From: Pseudomonadota bacterium
GTDB taxonomy: Bacteria; Pseudomonadota; Alphaproteobacteria; Acetobacterales; Acetobacteraceae
Length of the DNA stretch: 13,732 nucleotides
Assembly (NCBI GenBank): GCA_021805485.1
Contig: JAJZFF010000289.1
Coordinates: forward strand, 1-13,732
Direction: 5' to 3'
Position 1 is the stretch's first letter; each line of letters opens with the position of its first letter. This document shows positions 5,274-13,361 of this stretch, piece after piece. Under the pieces are notes generated by a model, which did no database searches, was not told where the DNA came from, and saw nothing but the letters and a program-made list of their open reading frames with translations. The translations under genes and the position numbers were made by a program.

Positions 5274-8200
5274 ATGTGGGCGGTTAAAGTATCACTTCGT
5301 CAGCCGGTGACGATCATCGTCATGCTGGCACTGATACTGCTCTTCGGCATCCGCTCCGCGCTGCAGATGCCGATCGACATGTTCCCGGACATCCGCATCC
5401 CGGTGGTGGCGACGGTCTGGCTCTACAACGGCCTGTTGCCGGACGAGATGGCCAACCGGATTGTCTATTATTTTGAGCGTATCGTCACGGTGATGACGAG
5501 CGATGTGAAAGCCATCGAGTCGCAATCCGTCATCGGCTACGGCGTGATCAAGCTGAGCTTTCAGCCGGGCGCCAACGTCACAAAGGCGGTCGCCCAGGTC
5601 ACGGGCGCGGCCCAGACGGTGCTGCGCTTCATGCCGGAGGGCACGACCCCGCCCTATGTGCTCGCCTATAATGCGTCCTCGGTGCCCGTCATCCAGCTGG
5701 CGCTGTCCGGACAGGGGCTGACGCCGTACGAACTCTTCGACGTCGCCATGAATTACATTCGCCCCCAGTTCGCCAGCATCGCCGGCAGCGAGGTGCCGAT
5801 CCCCTATGGCGGCCTCAACCGCACGGTGCAAGCCGACCTCAACCTGCAGGCGATGCAGGCGAACCACGTCTCGCCGCAGGACGTGGTCAATGCGCTGTCC
5901 AACCAGAACCTGATCATCCCGGCCGGCACCCAGAAGATCGGTCCGTACGAGTGGCATATCAAGCTGAACTCCGCCCCGGATGACATCGACAGCATCGATA
6001 CCATGCCGGTGAAGAAGTCGAACGGCACGGTCATCTACATGCACGATATCGCCAACGTGCATGACGGCGCTCCACCCCAGACCAACCTCGTCCACATCAA
6101 CGGCTCCCCGGCGGTGTTGCTGCCGGTCATCAAGGTCGGCTCCGTCTCGACGCTCGACGTGATCAGCGGCGCAAAGGCGCTGCTGCCACGGCTGCGGGAG
6201 GCGCTGCCGCAGAGCCTGCGGATCGACGCCATCGGTGACCAATCCGTCTTCGTCCATGACGCGGTCAGCGGCGTGGTTCGCGAGGCCGCGCTCGCCGCCG
6301 TGCTGACGGGACTCATGGTGCTGATGTTCCTGGGCAGCTGGCGCTTGACCGCCATCATCACCGTGACGATCCCGCTCTCCATCCTCGTCGGCCTGATCGG
6401 CCTGCAACTCACGGGTGAGACGATCAACGTCATGACCCTTGGCGGGTTCGCGCTCGCCGTCGGGCTGCTCGTCGACAACGCCACGGTGACGCTGGAGAAC
6501 ATCAGCACCCATCTCGAGATGGGCAAGGATATCGAGAGCGCGATCCTCGAGGGCGCCGCGCAGATCGTGCTGCCTTCGTTCGTGTCCCTCCTCGCCATCT
6601 GCATCGTCTTCGTGCCGATGTTCCAGCTCGGCGGCGTTTCGGGGTTCCTGTTCGTCCCGCTGGCCGAATCCGTGATCTACGCGATGATCGGGGCATTCCT
6701 GCTTTCGATCACCATCGTGCCGCTCATGGCGAAATTCCTGCTCTCCGGCCACGATGCCATGGCGGTTCATGGCGGGGGTCACGGCCCACCCACCCGTCCG
6801 CCCACCCGTAATCCGCTCAAGCTGTTCCAGCGCGGGTTCGAGTCGGGCTTCCTCAAATTCCGCGACTGGTTCCGTGGTGTCCTGGTCCGGATACTTCAGC
6901 GCCCGGTGCTGTACATCGCGGGCTTCCTTGCAGTCGTCATCGCCTCCGTCGGTCTCCTCGGGCCCTGGCTCGGCAATAATTTCTTCCCGCAGGTCGATGG
7001 CGGCGCGATCGCGCTGCACGTCCGCGCGCCGACCGGGATGCGGATCGAGGAGACGGCGCGCCTCTGCGATCAGATCGAGAAGTTCATCCGCACCGTCATT
7101 CCCGCGAACGAGATCACGAACATCGTCGACAACATCGACCTTCCCTACAGCCCCGTCGACATGGCCTACAACAACACCGGGACGATCGGTCCCGAGGACG
7201 CCGACATCTGGGTGCAGGAAGCCGAGGACCATCAGCCGACCGCGCTCTACAGCGACATCCTGCGCCGCCGCCTGCCGGCCATGTTCCCGGGCGTGACCTT
7301 CGCCTTCCTGCCCGCGGATATCCGCACGCAGATCCTGAACTTCGGGAACCCGGCGCCTATCGACGTGCAGGTCGTGGGGCCGGACCAGCAGAGGAACTTC
7401 AACTACGCGTCCCAGCTGCTGGCGAAAATCGCGCAGGTTCCGGGCGTCGTCGATGCCCGCATACAGCAGCGGTTCGACTACCCGGAGCTTTATGTGAACG
7501 TAAATCGCTCGCTGGCGCAGGAGGTCGGCATCACCCAGGCCGATGTCGCGACATCGGTTCTGGACACGCTGTCCGGCAGCTTCCAGGTGCGACCGAACTT
7601 CTATCTCAACCCGAAGAACGGCATCTCCTACGAACTGCAGGCGATGATGCCTCAGTACCGCATCGACTCGCTGAGCGACCTCGCCAATCTGCCGATCACC
7701 GGCAACGGCTCCGGCCCGGGATCGGAGGGCGGCGCGATTGCCGGCCACCCCGCCAGCACGGGAATTCGCCCGCAGCACATCGGGGCCGTGTCCGGCGCGG
7801 GGGAATATCGCCCGCAGCAGATTCTCGGCGCCATCGCGACCATCAAGACCGTGCCGTCCGCTGCCGCGGTCTCGCACTACAACGTGCAGCCAGTCATCGA
7901 CATCTACGCCGGCCAATCCGGGCGCGATCTCGGCGGCATCAATCACGACGTTCAGCAGATTCTTGCCGATGCGGCGAAGGACCGCCCGCCAGGTTCGCGC
8001 ATCGTGGTCCGCGGCCAGGTCCAGACGATGGCGGAGACCTATTCGCAGCTGTTCCTCGGGCTGATCGGATCGCTGGTCCTGATCTATCTCATGATCTGCG
8101 TGAACTTCCAGTCCTGGCTGGACCCGTTCGTGATCATCACCGCCCTCCCCGCCGCCTTCGCCGGCATCGTCTGGATGCTCTTCCTCACCGGAACGCCGCT

Positions 8201-8546
8201 CTCCGTGCCGGCCCTGACGGGGTCGATCATGACCATGGGCGTGGCCAGCGCGAACAGCATCCTGGTGGTCAGCTTCGCCCGCGAGCGGCTGGCGCAGGGC
8301 CTGAGCGCGACCGAGGCGGCGATCGACGCGGGGTATGCGCGGCTCCGGCCCGTTCTGATGACCGCGGGTGCGATGATGATCGGCATGTTACCGATGGCCA
8401 GCGGCCTGAGCGATGCGCAGAATGCGCCGCTCGGGCGTGCCGTGATCGGCGGCCTGCTCCTGGCAACCGTTTCCACCCTCACGTTCGTCCCGGCGGTGTT
8501 CAGCATCGTCCACCGGCACGCCAATTCCGAACAGGAGATACCATGA
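5274..8546 (+). CDS. RND-superfamily efflux pump, inner-membrane permease subunit
   Basis: This encodes 1090 residues, slightly longer than typical HAE-type pumps (about 1030-1050). It has the duplicated RND layout: helix 1 (about 9-28), first porter domain with PIDMFPDIRIPVV, a helix bundle at about 335-490, a basic cytoplasmic loop, helix ~540-560 with NNFFPQVDGG after it, second porter domain, and a final helix bundle (about 925-1085). AcrB is driven by protons through Asp407/Asp408, Lys940, Arg971 and Thr978. Here the equivalents read D401-N402 (LLVDNATVTLEN), Ala993 (VASANSILVV), Arg1023 and Thr1030, so two relay residues are replaced. Unusual insertions include a His/Gly/Pro-rich loop near 499-515 and a Gly/Ser-rich stretch near 810-840. 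The stop overlaps the adaptor start (ATGA), showing translational coupling. The substrate is unknown; an outer-membrane partner must be encoded elsewhere. Confidence 0.93.
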   Translation: MWAVKVSLRQPVTIIVMLALILLFGIRSALQMPIDMFPDIRIPVVATVWLYNGLLPDEMANRIVYYFERIVTVMTSDVKAIESQSVIGYGVIKLSFQPGANVTKAVAQVTGAAQTVLRFMPEGTTPPYVLAYNASSVPVIQLALSGQGLTPYELFDVAMNYIRPQFASIAGSEVPIPYGGLNRTVQADLNLQAMQANHVSPQDVVNALSNQNLIIPAGTQKIGPYEWHIKLNSAPDDIDSIDTMPVKKSNGTVIYMHDIANVHDGAPPQTNLVHINGSPAVLLPVIKVGSVSTLDVISGAKALLPRLREALPQSLRIDAIGDQSVFVHDAVSGVVREAALAAVLTGLMVLMFLGSWRLTAIITVTIPLSILVGLIGLQLTGETINVMTLGGFALAVGLLVDNATVTLENISTHLEMGKDIESAILEGAAQIVLPSFVSLLAICIVFVPMFQLGGVSGFLFVPLAESVIYAMIGAFLLSITIVPLMAKFLLSGHDAMAVHGGGHGPPTRPPTRNPLKLFQRGFESGFLKFRDWFRGVLVRILQRPVLYIAGFLAVVIASVGLLGPWLGNNFFPQVDGGAIALHVRAPTGMRIEETARLCDQIEKFIRTVIPANEITNIVDNIDLPYSPVDMAYNNTGTIGPEDADIWVQEAEDHQPTALYSDILRRRLPAMFPGVTFAFLPADIRTQILNFGNPAPIDVQVVGPDQQRNFNYASQLLAKIAQVPGVVDARIQQRFDYPELYVNVNRSLAQEVGITQADVATSVLDTLSGSFQVRPNFYLNPKNGISYELQAMMPQYRIDSLSDLANLPITGNGSGPGSEGGAIAGHPASTGIRPQHIGAVSGAGEYRPQQILGAIATIKTVPSAAAVSHYNVQPVIDIYAGQSGRDLGGINHDVQQILADAAKDRPPGSRIVVRGQVQTMAETYSQLFLGLIGSLVLIYLMICVNFQSWLDPFVIITALPAAFAGIVWMLFLTGTPLSVPALTGSIMTMGVASANSILVVSFARERLAQGLSATEAAIDAGYARLRPVLMTAGAMMIGMLPMASGLSDAQNAPLGRAVIGGLLLATVSTLTFVPAVFSIVHRHANSEQEIP
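8533..8537 (+). promoter_or_regulatory. Ribosome-binding site inside the pump gene for the coupled adaptor start
   Basis: AGGAG lies within the last codons of the pump gene, 5 nt before the overlapping ATGA at 8543. It supports coupled translation of the adaptor. A second strong site, GGGAGG at 8609-8614, precedes the in-frame ATG at 8621, so the adaptor may be made from either or both starts. Confidence 0.6.
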
Positions 8547-9862
8547 CGGGCACCGTCGGCGGTCACGCACCGCTGGCCGCAACGGAGCGAGCGGAAACGC
8601 AACCGCACGGGAGGACTGCCATGCCGGCAACGCGCAAGCGCCGAGTACTCACCCCGATCGTGCTCGGGCTCGCGGGGGCGGGCGCCGTCGGCCTGGCGAT
8701 CCATGGCATCGAGAATCGTCAGGCGAACGTCGCGGCGCTGAAAACGAATGCCGCGGAAGCCGCCGTCCCGAGCGTGAGTGTGATCACCCCGACGCCGGCC
8801 GCCGCAAACAAGCCGCTGGTCGTGCCAGGTGATGTCAATGCCTGGTATGAGGCCCCCATCTACGGGCAGGTGAGCGGCTATGTGGTCAAATGGTACAAGG
8901 ACTACGGTGACACCGTAAAGGCAGGGGATCTGCTGGCCACGATCGACACGCCGACGCTGGATCAGGACTACCAGCAGGCTCAGGCCGATTTCAACGTCGC
9001 TGTGGCGGACGAGAAACTCGCCGAGATCACCGCCAAGCGGTGGGAGCGATTGGTCGCGACGACGGCGGTTTCACAGCAGAACTCGGACGAGAAGACCTAT
9101 GGCTACAAGGCGACCACCGCGCGCCGGCTGGCCGCGCAGTCGCGCGTGAACTCGCTCAAGGCATTGCTGGACTTCAAACGGCTTCTGGCGCCGTTCGACG
9201 GTGTGGTGACCGCGCGCGAGACCGATATCGGCGCCTTCGTCAAGGCGAACGGGATCGGCAACCAGGTCGAGATGTTCCGCGTCGCGGACGTCCACATGAT
9301 GCGTGTGTTCGTCAAGGTTCCGCAGATCTATGCCGCCTCGATCCGCAACGGGATGGAGGCGTCGCTGCATATTCCGCAGTTCCCGAACCGGGACTTCGCG
9401 GCCAGAGTGGCGACGACGGCGCGGGCGATCAACATCGAATCGCGGACGCTGCTGGTCGAACTCTGGGCCCCGAATCCGACCGGCGAACTCATGCCCGGCA
9501 CCTATGCGGAGGTCCACTTCCAGCTTCCCCCAGACCCCTCCGCGCTCACCGTCCCCACGACGGCGCTGATTTTCCAGCAGCACGGCTTGCAGATCGCGAC
9601 CGTCGATTCGAACGATCGGATCCAGCTGCACGAGGTCAAGGTCGGCAATGACATGGGCGCGAACGTGACGGTCCTGTCGGGGCTGAAGCCGACGGACCGG
9701 GTCGTCGCGGCCCCACCTGCGGCCGCCTATTCCGGCGAGCGGGTCGCCGTGGTGACCAATCCGGCGCAACGGGAAGGTCTGGAGACGGTCAAGGCCGGCT
9801 CGCATGGCGGGGCGAGCGGCGTCGAGCCCACGGTGCCGCCGGCGAAGGCGCGGCACTCCTGA
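8543..9862 (+). CDS. RND efflux periplasmic adaptor (membrane fusion protein)
   Basis: This encodes 439 residues from the ATG at 8543, which overlaps the pump stop as ATGA and has AGGAG at 8533-8537. An in-frame ATG at 8621 also has a strong site (GGGAGG, 8609-8614) and would place the basic-plus-hydrophobic anchor (MPATRKRRVLTPIVLGLAG) at the very N-terminus, as adaptors usually have. Either start is possible. The layout is adaptor-like: anchor helix (about 34-52 of the long form), first lipoyl half (YEAPIYGQVSGYVVKWYKDYG ... GDLLATID), a short alpha-helical hairpin (DQDYQQAQADF to SRVNSLKALL), second lipoyl half (LLAPFDGVVTARETDIGAFV), then beta-barrel (VFVKVPQIYAASI) and membrane-proximal domains. 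There is no lipobox Cys. It links the pump to a TolC-like channel that is not in this window. Confidence 0.92.
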   Translation: MTGTVGGHAPLAATERAETQPHGRTAMPATRKRRVLTPIVLGLAGAGAVGLAIHGIENRQANVAALKTNAAEAAVPSVSVITPTPAAANKPLVVPGDVNAWYEAPIYGQVSGYVVKWYKDYGDTVKAGDLLATIDTPTLDQDYQQAQADFNVAVADEKLAEITAKRWERLVATTAVSQQNSDEKTYGYKATTARRLAAQSRVNSLKALLDFKRLLAPFDGVVTARETDIGAFVKANGIGNQVEMFRVADVHMMRVFVKVPQIYAASIRNGMEASLHIPQFPNRDFAARVATTARAINIESRTLLVELWAPNPTGELMPGTYAEVHFQLPPDPSALTVPTTALIFQQHGLQIATVDSNDRIQLHEVKVGNDMGANVTVLSGLKPTDRVVAAPPAAAYSGERVAVVTNPAQREGLETVKAGSHGGASGVEPTVPPAKARHS

Positions 9863-9879
9863 AGCGGGGGCGCCGACGC

Positions 9880-9906
9880 CGCCGCGGCTGACCCGGCGCC
9901 GCGGCG
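9880..9906 (+). terminator. GC-rich hairpin after the RND operon
   Basis: CGCCGCGG (9880-9887) pairs perfectly with CCGCGGCG (9899-9906) across an 11-nt loop, 17 bp after the adaptor stop. The stem is strong but no T tract follows, so it is at best a Rho-assisted or mRNA 3'-protecting structure. In such GC-rich DNA it may also be chance. Confidence 0.35.
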
Positions 9907-9934
9907 ACCGGAGTCCGTATGGTCAAATGCCCGG

Positions 9935-9961
9935 CCTCTGAGCATTATAGGGGCGCAGAGG
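9935..9961 (+). promoter_or_regulatory. Candidate promoter and operator of the SorC-family regulator gene
   Basis: The inverted repeat CCTCTG (9935-9940) / CAGAGG (9956-9961) has half-sites 21 bp apart centre to centre, or two helical turns. It brackets an AT-rich CATTATAGG whose TATAGG (9946-9951) could be a -10 box. The start codon follows at 9978. The layout fits autoregulation by a dimer or tetramer, but I could not find a good -35 box, so this is tentative. Confidence 0.3.
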
Positions 9962-9977
9962 AAAGCGGCCGGAACGG

Positions 9978-10949
9978 ATGTCGGACACGGGCGAGCGGGC
10001 GAGCGGAGCGGCGCGGCTGGAGCAGGCGGCGCGGGCCGCGTGGCTCTATTATATCGGCGGGCGGACGCAGGACGAGATTTCGGCCCTGATGCATCTCTCC
10101 CGCCAGGCGGTGCAGCGCCTGGTTTCGCTCGCCGTCGAGGAGAAGCTGATCAAGTTCCGCTTCGACCACCCGATCGGGACGAGCATGGCGCTCGGGGCCC
10201 GACTGACCGAACGCTACGGGCTGCGCAGCTGCGAGGTGGTCCCCGCAGACGGCTCGGACGCGGCGCTCGCCGGCCTCGCGGTCGCCGGGGCGCGCTGGCT
10301 GGAGCGCTGGTTCGCGCAGAAAGCACCGCTGGTGCTCGGCGTCTCGACCGGCAGCACGCTGCGCGCGACCGCCGCCGAGCTGCGCCCGATGCATGCGCCC
10401 CAGCACAAGCTGTTCTCGCTCTGCGGCATCATCACTGCCGACGGCCGCGCGATCGCCACCGAGCCGGTCATGCGCATCGCGGAGCGCATCGGCGCGCAGT
10501 GCTACCCGATGCCCCTTCCGGTGGTGGCGGCCACCATCGAGGAGCGCCGCCTGCTGCAATCGCAGCGCGCGTTCGCGACCCTGCAGGCCTTGATGGCGGA
10601 GGCCGCGGTGCTGCTCGTCGGCGTCGGGCACATCGGCTGGCAATCGCCGCTGCATGCCGCCGGCTGCATCAGCGACGGCGAGCTGACGGAGCTGCTGCGC
10701 GCCGGCGCGGTGGGCGAGATCGCCGGCCATTCCTTCGACGCCGGCGGCCGGCTGCTCGAGGGCGCCGCCAACGCGCGCGCCACCGGGCTGACGCCACGCC
10801 CGGCGGCGGACCAGATCCGCGTCGGCATCGGCGCCGGCGCGGCGAAGGTCGCCGCCCTGCGCGGCGCGCTCGTGGGCGGACTGCTGAACGGCATCATCAC
10901 CGACGAGCCCACAGCCGCCGCCATTCTCGACACCACAACCGCAGCTTGA
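9978..10949 (+). CDS. SorC/DeoR-family sugar-binding transcriptional regulator
   Basis: This encodes 323 residues; the ATG at 9978 has GGAACGG just before it. The N-terminal helix-turn-helix (about 17-57: AARAAWLYYIGGRTQDEISALMHLSRQAVQRLV) is typical of SorC-type regulators. The effector domain (about 65-318) shows family landmarks: GVSTGSTLRATAAEL near the sugar-phosphate site, the segment ending GEIAGHSFDAGG, and the closing AKVAALRGALVGGLLNGIITDE. Members sense phosphorylated sugars or polyols and control adjacent catabolic operons. It lies 109 bp upstream of the polyol-type binding-protein gene on the same strand, an order often seen for alphaproteobacterial mannitol/sorbitol loci. It therefore probably controls that operon, with a polyol-derived effector (inference). 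Whether it activates or represses cannot be told. Confidence 0.9.
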   Translation: MSDTGERASGAARLEQAARAAWLYYIGGRTQDEISALMHLSRQAVQRLVSLAVEEKLIKFRFDHPIGTSMALGARLTERYGLRSCEVVPADGSDAALAGLAVAGARWLERWFAQKAPLVLGVSTGSTLRATAAELRPMHAPQHKLFSLCGIITADGRAIATEPVMRIAERIGAQCYPMPLPVVAATIEERRLLQSQRAFATLQALMAEAAVLLVGVGHIGWQSPLHAAGCISDGELTELLRAGAVGEIAGHSFDAGGRLLEGAANARATGLTPRPAADQIRVGIGAGAAKVAALRGALVGGLLNGIITDEPTAAAILDTTTAA

Positions 10950-11058
10950 CAAGGGTCGCGCTGATCTGATCATCTGCCCGCCGACCGGGCACACGCTCAG
11001 GCCTCGGCCGCTTCGGACGAACGGCGCCAAGACCCTATCCGGGAGAGGAAACAACCGC
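10950..11058 (+). promoter_or_regulatory. Intergenic region upstream of the polyol transporter operon
   Basis: This 109-bp gap contains TGATC-T-GATCA (10962-10972), an 11-bp palindrome, followed by the hairpin TGCCCG-loop-CGGGCA (10975-10991). The palindrome is a possible site for the upstream regulator; the hairpin may end or attenuate the regulator transcript. GAGAGGAA (11043-11050) about 10 nt before the ATG is the ribosome-binding site for the binding-protein gene. I could not assign -35/-10 boxes with confidence. Confidence 0.4.
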
Positions 11059-12366
11059 ATGCGCATCCCCCACCTGCTCGCCTGTTCCACGCTGCTCGCC
11101 GCCGCCGCGGGCGTCGCGTCGGCGGCGACCATCACCATCGCCACGGTCAATAATGGCGACATGATCACCATGCAGAAGCTGTCCTCGAAGTGGGAGCAGC
11201 AGACCGGGAACACCATCAACTGGGTGGTGCTGGAGGAGAACGTGCTCCGCCAGCGAGTCACCACGGACATCGCCACCAAGGGCGGGCAGTTCGACATCCT
11301 CACCATCGGCAGCTACGAAACGCCGATCTGGGGCAAGCAGGGCTGGCTGCTGACGCTCAACGGATTTCCCGCGTCCTACGACTACAATGACATCTTCAAG
11401 GGCGTGCGGGACGCGCTTTCGGCCAACGGCAAGCTCTACGCCGTGCCGTTCTATGCCGAGAGCTCCTTCACCTTCTACCGCAAGGACCTGTTCGACGCCG
11501 CCGGGCTCAAGATGCCGGCCAAGCCGACCTATGACGAGATCGCACAGTTCGCCGACAAGCTCACCGACAAATCCAAGGAGCAGTACGGCATCTGCCTGCG
11601 CGGCAAGGCCGGCTGGGGCGAGAACATGGCCTTCGTCGATACGCTGGTGAACGGCTTCGGCGGCCAGTGGTTCGACATGAAATGGAACCCCGAGCTGACC
11701 TCGGCGCCGTGGAAAGCCGCGATCAACTACTACGTCAACCTGCTCCACCGCGACGGCCCGCCGGGCGTAACCGGCAACGGCTTCAACGAGAATCTGGCGC
11801 TGTTCAGCACCGGCCACTGCGCGATGTGGATCGACGCCACCGTCGCCGCCGGCATGGTGTTCGACAAGACCAAGAGCCAGGTCGCCGACAAGGTCGGCTT
11901 CACCGCGGCGCCGCATGGCGTCACCGAACACGGCACCGGCTGGTTCTGGTCCTGGGCACTGGCGGTGCCGGCCTCCTCCAAGAAGGCCGACGCGGCCAAG
12001 AGCTTTCTCGCCTGGGCCACCTCGAAGGACTATGTGAAGCTGGTCGGCGAGACCAACGGCTGGACCGGCGTGCCGCCGGGAACGCGCCAGTCGACCTACG
12101 ACAATCCCAATTACATCAAGGCCGCACCCTTCGCGGCGACGGTGAAGACGGCGATCCTCTCCGCCGACATCAACCACCCGACGAAGAACCCGGTCCCCTA
12201 CACCGGGATCCAGTACGTGGCGATTCCCGAATTCCAGGGCATCGGCACCCAGGTCGGCCAGTTCGTCGCCGCCGCGCTGGCCGGGCAGATGAGCGTCGAC
12301 GACGCCTTGGCCAAGGCGCAGGCAGCGACCAAGAGCACCATGCAGCAGGCCGGCTACATCCAGTAG
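11059..12366 (+). CDS. smoE: Polyol (mannitol/sorbitol-type) ABC transporter substrate-binding protein
   Basis: This encodes 435 residues. A Sec signal peptide occupies about 1-22 (basic start, Leu/Ala core, cleavage after ASA), with no lipobox, so the protein is a free periplasmic binding protein. The mature protein opens ATITIATVNNGDM, followed by NWVVLEENVLRQRVTTDIAT and GGQFDILTIGSYETPIWGKQ. These segments are characteristic of the SmoE/MtlE polyol-binding group within extracellular solute-binding family 1. The later GTGWFWSWALAVPASSKK and the terminal amphipathic helices fit the family, and the length is normal. It captures a sugar alcohol and delivers it to the two downstream permeases. 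The gene is first in the operon and is followed by a hairpin that may raise its mRNA level. The exact substrate (mannitol, sorbitol, arabitol) is inferred by similarity only. Confidence 0.9.
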   Translation: MRIPHLLACSTLLAAAAGVASAATITIATVNNGDMITMQKLSSKWEQQTGNTINWVVLEENVLRQRVTTDIATKGGQFDILTIGSYETPIWGKQGWLLTLNGFPASYDYNDIFKGVRDALSANGKLYAVPFYAESSFTFYRKDLFDAAGLKMPAKPTYDEIAQFADKLTDKSKEQYGICLRGKAGWGENMAFVDTLVNGFGGQWFDMKWNPELTSAPWKAAINYYVNLLHRDGPPGVTGNGFNENLALFSTGHCAMWIDATVAAGMVFDKTKSQVADKVGFTAAPHGVTEHGTGWFWSWALAVPASSKKADAAKSFLAWATSKDYVKLVGETNGWTGVPPGTRQSTYDNPNYIKAAPFAATVKTAILSADINHPTKNPVPYTGIQYVAIPEFQGIGTQVGQFVAAALAGQMSVDDALAKAQAATKSTMQQAGYIQ

Positions 12367-12378
12367 GGCGCCGCCGCG

Positions 12379-12401
12379 CCAGGGGGGCGGTGCTCCCCTG
12401 G
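12379..12401 (+). promoter_or_regulatory. Intercistronic hairpin between binding protein and permease genes
   Basis: CCAGGGG (12379-12385) pairs perfectly with CCCCTGG (12395-12401) over a 9-nt loop, 12 bp after the binding-protein stop. Hairpins here are common in ABC operons, where they protect the 3' end of the binding-protein message or partly terminate transcription, so that binding protein outnumbers permease. That role is inferred from position. Confidence 0.5.
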
Positions 12402-12425
12402 CCGGGGCCGGACACGGCGGCAGAC

Positions 12426-13337
12426 ATGCAGGCAAAGACAGCGATCCTGGCGGGATTGGCACGGCGCAAAGGGCTCGGCGGCCGCGTGGCGACGCTGCCG
12501 CTGGTCGGGCCCTCGGTACTGCTGCTCCTGGTGTTCTCGCTGGTCCCGCTGGCGATGACGCTGTGGTTCTCCTTCGAGCGCTACAACCTGCTCAACCCGG
12601 CCATCGGCGGCTTCGCCGGCCTCGCCAACTACCGCTTCCTGCTCGAGGATTCCTCGCTCTACTCGGCGTTGCTGGTCAGCGTCGAACTGGTGCTCGCGGT
12701 CCTCGCCATCACCGTCGGCCTCGGCACCGTGCTCGCCGCCCTGTTCGAGACCCGATTCTCCGGACGCAGCATCGCGCGGGTGCTGATGATCTCGCCCTTC
12801 TTCGTCATGCCGACCGTGAGCGCGTTGATCTGGAAGAATCTGCTGATGCATCCGGTGAACGGTCTGTTCGCCTGGATCTGCCGCAGTCTCGGCCTGCCGG
12901 TGATCGACTTCTTCGGCGCGATCCCCCTTACCGCGGTGGTGATCATTGTCGCGTGGCAATGGCTGCCGTTCGCGTTCCTCATCCTGCTGACCGCGCTGCA
13001 ATCGCTGGACGAGGAGACGCTGGAGGCCGCCTCGATCGACGGTGCCGGGCCGTTGGCGGTGTTCTTCCACATCCAGATCCCGCACATGGGCCGCGCCATC
13101 AGCGTCGTCGTGATGATGGAGACGATCTTCCTGCTCTCCGTCTTCGCCGAGATCTACGTCACAACCTCCGGCGGTCCGGGTTTGGCCACGACCAATCTCG
13201 CCTTTCTCATCTATCAGCGCGCTCTGCTCGCCTTCAATGTCGGCGGCGCCTCCGCCGCCGGCGTCATCGCCATCATCCTCGCCAACATCATGGCCGCCTT
13301 CCTGCTGCGCTCGGTGGCACGGCGGCTGGATGTCTAG
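12426..13337 (+). CDS. smoF: Polyol ABC transporter permease, first subunit
   Basis: This encodes 303 residues. The ATG at 12426 begins MQAKTAILAGLARRKGLGGR, a basic cytoplasmic lead before helix 1; the upstream ribosome-binding site is weak. Six hydrophobic segments are visible, starting with LPLVGPSVLLLLVFSLVPLA and including VELVLAVLAITVGLGTVLAAL and SVVVMMETIFLLSVFAEI. The cytoplasmic EAA loop (LEAASIDGAGPLAVFFHIQIP), which docks the ATPase, is intact. This is the binding-protein-dependent permease fold of MalF/UgpA/SmoF type. It lies 59 bp after the binding-protein gene and 24 bp before the second permease, with which it forms the membrane channel. The polyol specificity is taken from the neighbours. 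Confidence 0.9.
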   Translation: MQAKTAILAGLARRKGLGGRVATLPLVGPSVLLLLVFSLVPLAMTLWFSFERYNLLNPAIGGFAGLANYRFLLEDSSLYSALLVSVELVLAVLAITVGLGTVLAALFETRFSGRSIARVLMISPFFVMPTVSALIWKNLLMHPVNGLFAWICRSLGLPVIDFFGAIPLTAVVIIVAWQWLPFAFLILLTALQSLDEETLEAASIDGAGPLAVFFHIQIPHMGRAISVVVMMETIFLLSVFAEIYVTTSGGPGLATTNLAFLIYQRALLAFNVGGASAAGVIAIILANIMAAFLLRSVARRLDV

Positions 13338-13361
13338 CGTGGCAAACCCGGGGAAGCGGCG

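Noticed and set aside
5292..7946. 884-codon minus-strand open frame antisense to the RND pump
   Set aside because: It is rich in Arg, Asp and His with no recognisable domain; the plus strand encodes a complete pump here.
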